A stretch of 64,000 nt of DNA from Mangifera indica (taxonomy: Eukaryota; Streptophyta; Magnoliopsida; Sapindales; Anacardiaceae): the NCBI RefSeq assembly GCF_011075055.1, contig NW_025401112.1, positions 1 through 64,000 on the forward strand. Direction: 5' to 3'. The notes beneath the pieces are model-generated. The model did no database searches. It was not told where the DNA came from and saw only the letters and a list, made by a program, of their open reading frames with translations. The position numbers were made by a program, and so were the translations under genes. Each line of letters opens with the position of its first letter. The first letter of the stretch is position 1. Of the stretch, positions 58,059-64,000 are shown piece by piece.

Positions 58059-59686
58059 GATATTTGTAAGTCATGCTTTGGCGGGGTTTTTGACCGTTAC
58101 TAAAAGAGTCTGGGAGGTAGGGACGAAGCGGTTGTGTCTGGTTAAATCTAAAATTATCCACTTTAGCCCAGTTTTCTGTGCTCACGGGTTGTGCTGTATC
58201 GAAACCTATCAATTGACAGGTCTTATGGGCCGGTTGGCCCAGAATCACGAGTAGTCTCATGACACAGCTAAGACCCCAAATCGAACTTTTGTAGGTCTTT
58301 AATGAACCGATCCATATGCCCCGCCAGTTTAGCACATCTTGCAATTTTACAGATCGTGCCTTTTAGGTCGTATAAAAAAGAAAAGGGGAGTGGACTGGGC
58401 TGTGCTACAAGCCGATTCAGTAGGGGTGTTAAAAAAAATCTGATTATCAAATCAAACTAATTTTTAAATTAAAAATTAAATCAAAAAATAGATTATTTAA
58501 AAAGTAGTTTAAACACTAATTTAAAAATATAGAAAAAAACGATTTTTTAATTCGGTTACTGATTTGTCAAAATTTTAAACCCAGATAATCAAACTTTACA
58601 GCTTTTAAAAAAATTGAATAAAAAATAAACAAAATATTAAATATATTTTTTTAAAAATTAAAAAAAAATTAGTAAAATAAAACCATCTTTTAAAATTCGA
58701 TTCAAAACTAGTTAACTAAAAATTCAATTTGGTTAATTAGTAATTTTTGGTTTAGTTCAAATCAATTGATTTTTAAATCAATTCAGTTTCGGTTAATGAT
58801 TTTTTTCGAATAAAAAATTTAATTTGATTTAAAAAATTGTCAAATAAATTCAATTAATCGGTTTGGAACACCCGTATAATTCGGCCCCCTTGACATGTTA
58901 AGCTTGAGGAATTATCATTGAAGGACACATTTTACATGAATTGATATGGACAAAAGTTTTAACATGGCAAAAAGGAGACAGTTCCAAACAAAATAAAGGG
59001 TCTAAACAAGTCTAGCCAAATAGAAAGTTTTCCCTACAGATTATTTGTATAAATAACTGAAATTCCAAAATCGCCCTAACATTACAAATCAATCAGTTCC
59101 TAACATAATTATAATATCATAAAATAGTAAAAAAAAAAAAAAAATTAATGTTCCTATCTCAATAAGCTTACCAACAATTCATGGGGCCAGCTTATGTGTT
59201 GCATACAATTTATGCAGCTCAATTGCTAACTTAATTTCAGCTGTTTCCTGCATCAAATTCTGGCAGTACCAAATTTTCCGAGAATTCAGCTGAACACTAG
59301 CCTTACAAGGTCCAGCCGGTAACAAAAGCAAAAGGCGTTGAGTATAGAGCTGAATGCGATAGCAGAGCAGCAATGCTGCAGGTTAAGCAGTTGACTTACC
59401 ATCATACCTCCTCCCTTTTTGTTTCCAAAATGAAACATAGTGGCTGCACAAGCGATGCAAGCCATACACTGGCTGCACGAACATAACTGTAATGCAGTTA
59501 AGTTGGAAAGGCCAACATAGGAGCACACTAGCTTGGGAAGAGATGAAACATGGGATGCAGAGATCGATCCAAAGAGCTCTGGACGTTACCATAAATACAA
59601 GATACAAATTTGTTTCCAACTAGCCGGGTTTTGCCTTTTTCTCTCTCTAGAGGACGATTTGGGAGTACTGAATATTTATTTTAACA
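58059..59686. other. spacer between the tandem PPR genes
   Basis: 58059-58420 carries the promoter and leader of PPR copy 1; its first ~50 bp (including 'ggcggggtttttgaccgtta') match the start-proximal sequence of copy 2, so the duplication includes this stretch. 58422-58875 is a small inverted-end element. 58890-59686 contains the 3' flank of PPR copy 2 with no other gene; a poly(A) run lies near 59130-59145. Confidence 0.6.
58422..58875. mobile_element. MITE-like element with ggggtgtt ends
   Basis: The left end is 'aggggtgttaaa' (58422) and the right end 'ggaacacccgt' (58875), short inverted termini. The interior is AT-rich and full of repeated 'ggttaat', 'aaatcaat' and 'aattcgatt' phrases in both orientations. 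No ORF and no clear target duplication. Confidence 0.5.
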
Positions 59687-62347
59687 CTATAGATTGCACA
59701 TCCAGGTTCTGGACTCATCTTGCTGCTCAAGTTCTTCTGCCTCCTCATTGAGCAAAAAATCTGAATCAGGGACATATCCAGACCACTTCATTTCGCCAAT
59801 TAGCATGCCAAGCTCCTCATAAATTTCTTCACATTCCGGATGAGCTTTATCCCCAACAAGAAATGTATGTACCTCATCTTTTACTTCAATCCAGCTGCAA
59901 CCTGGCTCTTTTTTCAGCTTATTCTGCCTCATCATCTTCCTCATACATGAAACTTTGTCCCACATTCCAGCATTAGCGTAAATATTTGAGAGAAGAATAC
60001 AAGCAGAGGAGTCTTGTGGGTCCATTTGCAAAAGAGAATTGGCTGCCTTTTCTGCCACATCTACATTGCCATGGATCTTGCAAATGCTAAGCAGAGTTCT
60101 CCATATAACATCATCTGCTTCAAAGGGCATCTCTTGAATAAGTTTCAAAGCCTCTTTAACTTGGCCTGACCTTCCTAATATATCCACCATGCATGAATAA
60201 TGCTCCAACTGAGGATCTAAACCATACTCACTCAGCATTATATTGAAGTAATGCATCCCCTTCTCAACGAGTCCCATGTGAGCACAAGCTCGGAGTACTG
60301 AGACAAAAGTTGCATGATTTGGCTTCACATTCTCATGTTCCATTTGCTCAAAAACCTTTAGGGCATCATCTCCATAGCCATGCTGAGCATAGCCACAAAT
60401 CATGGCATTCCATGTTACGAAGTCCCGTTTTGGTGCTTTCGCAAATATTATCTGTGAATCTTGCATGTTTCCACACTTCGAGTACATATCAACGAGAGTA
60501 CTGGATATATAAACATCTGATTGCAATTTTTGTTTAACAATTTGGGCATGTATTTGCTTGCCAAGTCCAACAGTTGCCAAATTAGCACAAGTATCAAGAA
60601 CTGTTGCATAAGTGAAGTTATCTGGCTTTACGCCCATTTCCAGCATCCAAGAAAAATATCTTTGAGCATTCTCACTTTGTTTTTGCCCTGAGAACCCAGA
60701 AATTATTGCATTCCATGAAACCAAAGTTTGTTCTTTTGTTCTGTCATGTATCTTCTCTGCTTCCTCCATCATCCCACACTTACTGTACATATCAACAAGT
60801 GTGCTTCCAACAAACCAGTTCAACCCCATTCCTGATTTAATAACTCTATTATGGATCTCCATACCATAATTTAAAGCTTGCTGACCTGCACAAGCTTTTA
60901 AGACACTGCCATAAGTAAATTCATCAGGTTCCATCCTTGCATGGAGCATGGAAACAAAATAGGATAGCGTTTCCTCTTCTTTCCCATTCTGTTCATGAGC
61001 AGCTATTATTGCATTCCAGGATACAGCATCCCTTCTTTCCATTTCATCAAATACATGACAAGCTTCAATCAGAGCTCCACATTTACCATACATGCCTAGA
61101 ATGGCATTTGCTACACAAATATTTGATGTAAGAGTACTCTTAATTGCTAGTCCATGAACTTGAAGCCCTTCCACATGGCCTTTAATCACTGCACATGCAC
61201 TAAATGCTCCTGATAAACTTATTTCATTGAAACCAAGACCAGATTTCTGCAAAAGCAAAAATAACTGCAAAGCTTCACAGCCTTGTCCATTTCGAGCATA
61301 ACCGACAATAATGGCATTGTAAGATTGCAAATTATGATTGGGCAAGGAGTTAAACAACTTTCGAGCATCTTGTATATTGTTACATTTTGCATACATATCC
61401 AAAGTGGCAGTTCCAACAATTGCATCTGAAGCAAAATCATTTTTAAAAGCATGGGCATGCAACTGAGTACCTAATCTAAATGCAGATAATCCTGCACACA
61501 ACCTGAAGAGACTAGCATAAATGGACTGACTAACCCCAATTCCCTCCATTTGCATCTCCGTGAACAATTCCAAACCCTTAACAAAGTCTTCATTTTGAAC
61601 ACAACCTGCAATCACAGCACTCCAAGAAACCCAGTTCTTTTCAGAAATTTCTCTAAACAGAAAAAGGGCATCTTCCAAATTCTTGCATTTTGCATACATG
61701 TCTACCAAAGCACTACCCGTTACCACATCCTTATGAAAACCCATTTTCATTGCAACGCTATGAACCTGAACCCCAACATTACTGTCCTCCAAAATCGAAC
61801 ACGCTTTCAAAACAACAGCAAAACTCCTCCTATCATATGCAACATCCACTCTCCCCATCTTTATAAACACCTCAATAACCTTCACACAATCCCCAGCCTG
61901 CAGATACCCTGAAATCAATGAATTCCACGAAACTACATCTCTTTGGGGCATGGCCTCAAACAATGAATTCGCAACCCCCATTTCACCACACGTAGCATAC
62001 CCAAAAATCAACGCATTCCATGAAACAACATCCCTCTCAGGCATCTTATCAAACACCTGATAAGCGGAGTCCAAATTGGAGCATCTTATGTACATTTGAA
62101 TCAAACAGTTGGTGACAAAAATAGTGGGTTTGAACCCAGATACCATCATGCGAGCATGAGCTTGTTTTCCAGGGTTTTGCGCTCGGTGATGGGTGCATTC
62201 TTGAAAAATGTGAGAGAAGGTTTTCGTATTCCGGTTGGTGGGTGTTTTTGTTTGCTTTTGTAGAGTAGATGTAGAGAAGGAACAACTGGGTACTGCTTTG
62301 TATAGAGATTGCGATATGAGTGAGGCTAGACGAAGATGATTTCCCAT
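59687..62347 (-). CDS. MEF13-like: PLS-class PPR protein, MEF13-like, tandem copy 2
   Basis: Intronless, exactly 886 residues like its neighbour 1.6 kb downstream, and colinear with it along the whole length with roughly 80-85% identical residues by eye. Start MGNHLRLASLISQSLYKA at 62345-62347 is presequence-like. PLS motifs run through the protein (VDMYAKCKNLEDA, NAILGMYGKCG, STLVDMYSKCGMMEEAEKI). The E/E+ region GCSWIEVKDEVHTFLVGDKA is followed by an acidic tail and MCNL, without a DYW domain. Its motifs keep the standard residues (for example Ser in ISSTLVDMY) more often than copy 1, so this may be the copy that keeps the ancestral editing target. No lesion. Confidence 0.9.
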   Translation of the reverse strand: MGNHLRLASLISQSLYKAVPSCSFSTSTLQKQTKTPTNRNTKTFSHIFQECTHHRAQNPGKQAHARMMVSGFKPTIFVTNCLIQMYIRCSNLDSAYQVFDKMPERDVVSWNALIFGYATCGEMGVANSLFEAMPQRDVVSWNSLISGYLQAGDCVKVIEVFIKMGRVDVAYDRRSFAVVLKACSILEDSNVGVQVHSVAMKMGFHKDVVTGSALVDMYAKCKNLEDALFLFREISEKNWVSWSAVIAGCVQNEDFVKGLELFTEMQMEGIGVSQSIYASLFRLCAGLSAFRLGTQLHAHAFKNDFASDAIVGTATLDMYAKCNNIQDARKLFNSLPNHNLQSYNAIIVGYARNGQGCEALQLFLLLQKSGLGFNEISLSGAFSACAVIKGHVEGLQVHGLAIKSTLTSNICVANAILGMYGKCGALIEACHVFDEMERRDAVSWNAIIAAHEQNGKEEETLSYFVSMLHARMEPDEFTYGSVLKACAGQQALNYGMEIHNRVIKSGMGLNWFVGSTLVDMYSKCGMMEEAEKIHDRTKEQTLVSWNAIISGFSGQKQSENAQRYFSWMLEMGVKPDNFTYATVLDTCANLATVGLGKQIHAQIVKQKLQSDVYISSTLVDMYSKCGNMQDSQIIFAKAPKRDFVTWNAMICGYAQHGYGDDALKVFEQMEHENVKPNHATFVSVLRACAHMGLVEKGMHYFNIMLSEYGLDPQLEHYSCMVDILGRSGQVKEALKLIQEMPFEADDVIWRTLLSICKIHGNVDVAEKAANSLLQMDPQDSSACILLSNIYANAGMWDKVSCMRKMMRQNKLKKEPGCSWIEVKDEVHTFLVGDKAHPECEEIYEELGMLIGEMKWSGYVPDSDFLLNEEAEELEQQDESRTWMCNL

Positions 62348-62605
62348 GAAATTTGGAAGTCATACTTGGGCGGGGTTTTCGACCGTTACTTTCGAGTTCA
62401 AGATCATGAGCCTCAGCTCCTCAAAAGGATTCTTCGACTAAACGCACCGTTCTCACTTTTTTTTTTATTAACAGAGGAGTCTTTATGAGATAATATAATA
62501 TAATTAAATAATAATATGTATCTTAAAATATATTAAATTAATATGATACGATAAATATATCATATAATATAATAGATATTATGATTTGAATTGTACATTT
62601 TTTTA

Positions 62606-62680
62606 TAAAAAATAATAATATAATAAAAGTATATATGAGAAATTTTTAAATTTATATACTTTTATTATATTATTATTTTT
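62606..62680. repeat. perfect 29-bp AT hairpin
   Basis: The left arm begins 'aaaaaataataatataata' and the right arm is its exact reverse complement, with about 17 bases between. It sits inside weaker matching flanks (aattgta on both sides), suggesting the core of a small MITE. Confidence 0.75.
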
Positions 62681-63134
62681 TACAATTGTATATATTATTC
62701 AACTATTACAATTGTATTATATAAGACATAACAACTATAAGACAATATACTGAACACGTGTTTATAAAAATAAATGATAATTCATATCGGTACTTTAACT
62801 AAAACTATAAGAGAGTGGAAACCAGTTAAATTGCAATTGAGCCAAGTAGAGTTGAGTTAAGTATTGTTTGGTTTGAGATTAACTCAAGTTTGATATAAAA
62901 ACGATTCACTTGAATTCGGTTTAAGTTTAGGATGAATACAGTTAATTCAAGTTTGGGTAAACAAATTTAGTTAAACCTCATAGTATATATATTTATCAAT
63001 TATTTTTTATATTCAAAGTTGAGTAAGATTTTAGGGAGTAAATACAAAATTTTAAAACTTTTAAGAATTTATTGATAGTTTACTTAAGATAAACCATCAA
63101 CACGTCTCCAAACATAATCAAGATTAGAATACGA

Positions 63135-63290
63135 GTAGTATTAGATATACAACTTTATATATATATAATGATATATCATTATATGATTAAGTAGTTTTAA
63201 ATTAGAGATAAATAACACCGAATCACATAATGATATATTATTATTTGTATATAAAATTATATATATTATTTTATACGTATTTTAATTAAT
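63135..63290. repeat. palindromic AT-rich MITE-like copy (family A)
   Basis: Contains 'atgatatatcattatatgat', 'gtagttttaaattagaga' and the mirrored 'aatcacataatgatatatta'. Same layout as 42665-42835. Confidence 0.6.
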
Positions 63291-64000
63291 AAAAATTTAG
63301 ATATTGACATCTTGGAGCCACTTATGTAACCATGTAGGAGATGGTTAGACGAAATAAAATTTACCTATATATGGGCGGAGAAAGAAGAAATAAAATTTAT
63401 CTTTAAGATTGAATATGATTCGAATAGATTTGGACTCAACTCGTCATTTGGATCGAATGAATCAAGTTTGAAACAAAGATTGAGTTTATTTTTATAAACG
63501 AATTGAGTTTAAATCGATTTGAATATTTAAGTTTGAGTTAGGTTTAGATTAAATCTAAAATTAAGTTATTTTTAAATCGAATTCAAATATTAATTTTACA
63601 AAACGAGTTAAGCTTGGGTTAAAAGAAATTTTCAATCATCAATCTTAAGCAGACCATCGTTTGGACTTGACTTTCAATGAATTTAGCCCTATGTTAAAAT
63701 ATTCTTAAACAAACTTCCAGGACAAAAACGTTATTAAAAAAAACTCTATAATATAAAAGGTAATTGAACCAAAACTTAGGGATGGCATTGTAATTATTGC
63801 CAAAAAGTCTTCATTATCCAACTTCCAGGATGTTTCCGTCTACTTTCTGTCAAAAGGAAAATTTTGCAGAATTTAAAGCATCCTCATGCCACCTTCCTCC
63901 CAATTTCCATGGTAATTCATTCATTTTCCTCTGAACTTTCCCTGAAGCTTCAAAGAAATCTTCCCCACTTCACACTTCCTATATATCCCACACATACAAC

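Larger units (their letters stand above)
62348..64000. other. PPR copy 2 promoter and AT-rich intergenic region
   Basis: 62348-62460 is the leader and promoter-proximal DNA of PPR copy 2. The rest is AT-rich and contains a 29-bp hairpin (62606-62680), a family-A copy (63135-63290) and two clusters of degenerate 'gagtttaaat/attcaagttt' text (62830-62990 and 63420-63600) typical of decayed plant repeats. 63830-64000 is less AT-rich and could be the leader of a next gene, but no coding exon is visible. Confidence 0.5.

Noticed and set aside
4953..62347. A functional cluster of mitochondrial gene-expression factors (RPOT with the PPR pair)
   Set aside because: They are about 40 kb apart with unrelated genes between them and in opposite orientation; plant genomes are not organised this way, so chance is the best explanation.
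1..64000. tRNA, rRNA, CRISPR array, phage or bacterial-type operon
   Set aside because: No tRNA-like box pair with a cloverleaf, no regularly spaced repeats with unique spacers, and no compact same-strand gene runs were seen.

Overview
This is a 64 kb piece of a flowering-plant nuclear genome, almost certainly a eudicot. Genes are split by many AT-rich GT-AG introns, intergenic DNA is extremely AT-rich and full of small inverted-repeat elements, and every recognisable protein has its closest remembered relative in plants (phage-type organellar RNA polymerase, plant FURRY-like ARM protein, WIT nuclear-envelope protein, PLS-class PPR editing factors). The species cannot be named from the sequence. 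No bacterial operons, CRISPR arrays or novel defence-like systems are visible. Exon structures were worked out by hand from splice-site consensus, phase continuity and remembered family sequences.

Layout. 443-916 (+): last exon of an ABHD17-like alpha/beta hydrolase that begins outside the window. 3528-4505: a 1 kb element with ~85 bp terminal inverted repeats. 4953-14725 (+): a 19-exon RPOT-type mitochondrial RNA polymerase, with a degenerate Ty3/gypsy-like LTR element in intron 14 and an apparent 1-bp frameshift before the catalytic aspartate of motif C. 16048-24314 (-): a 12-exon FHA-domain protein of the kanadaptin family, convergent with RPOT. 25439-40241 (+): a 17-exon FURRY (FRY) homolog of 2146 residues, divergent from the FHA gene. 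42463-45792 (-): a 5-exon AVT6-type amino-acid transporter broken by a premature stop and two 4-bp tandem duplications, with its 5' end duplicated in tandem (45703-46312). 50800-54469 (+): a WIT-type tail-anchored coiled-coil protein. 55398-58058 and 59687-62347 (both -): two tandem, intronless 886-residue PPR proteins resembling MEF13.

The genes do not form a pathway. They are ordinary housekeeping functions: mitochondrial transcription and RNA editing, nuclear-envelope anchoring, cell morphogenesis scaffolding, and vacuolar or plasma-membrane amino-acid transport. The interesting material is structural: the damaged transporter with its duplicated 5' end, the single-base lesion in an otherwise perfectly preserved polymerase, the diverging PPR pair, a palindromic AT-rich element family with at least seven copies here, several other inverted-repeat elements, and a GC-AG intron.

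Limits: transcription starts, UTR ends and repeat family names are not determined. Single-base lesions could be sequencing or assembly errors.
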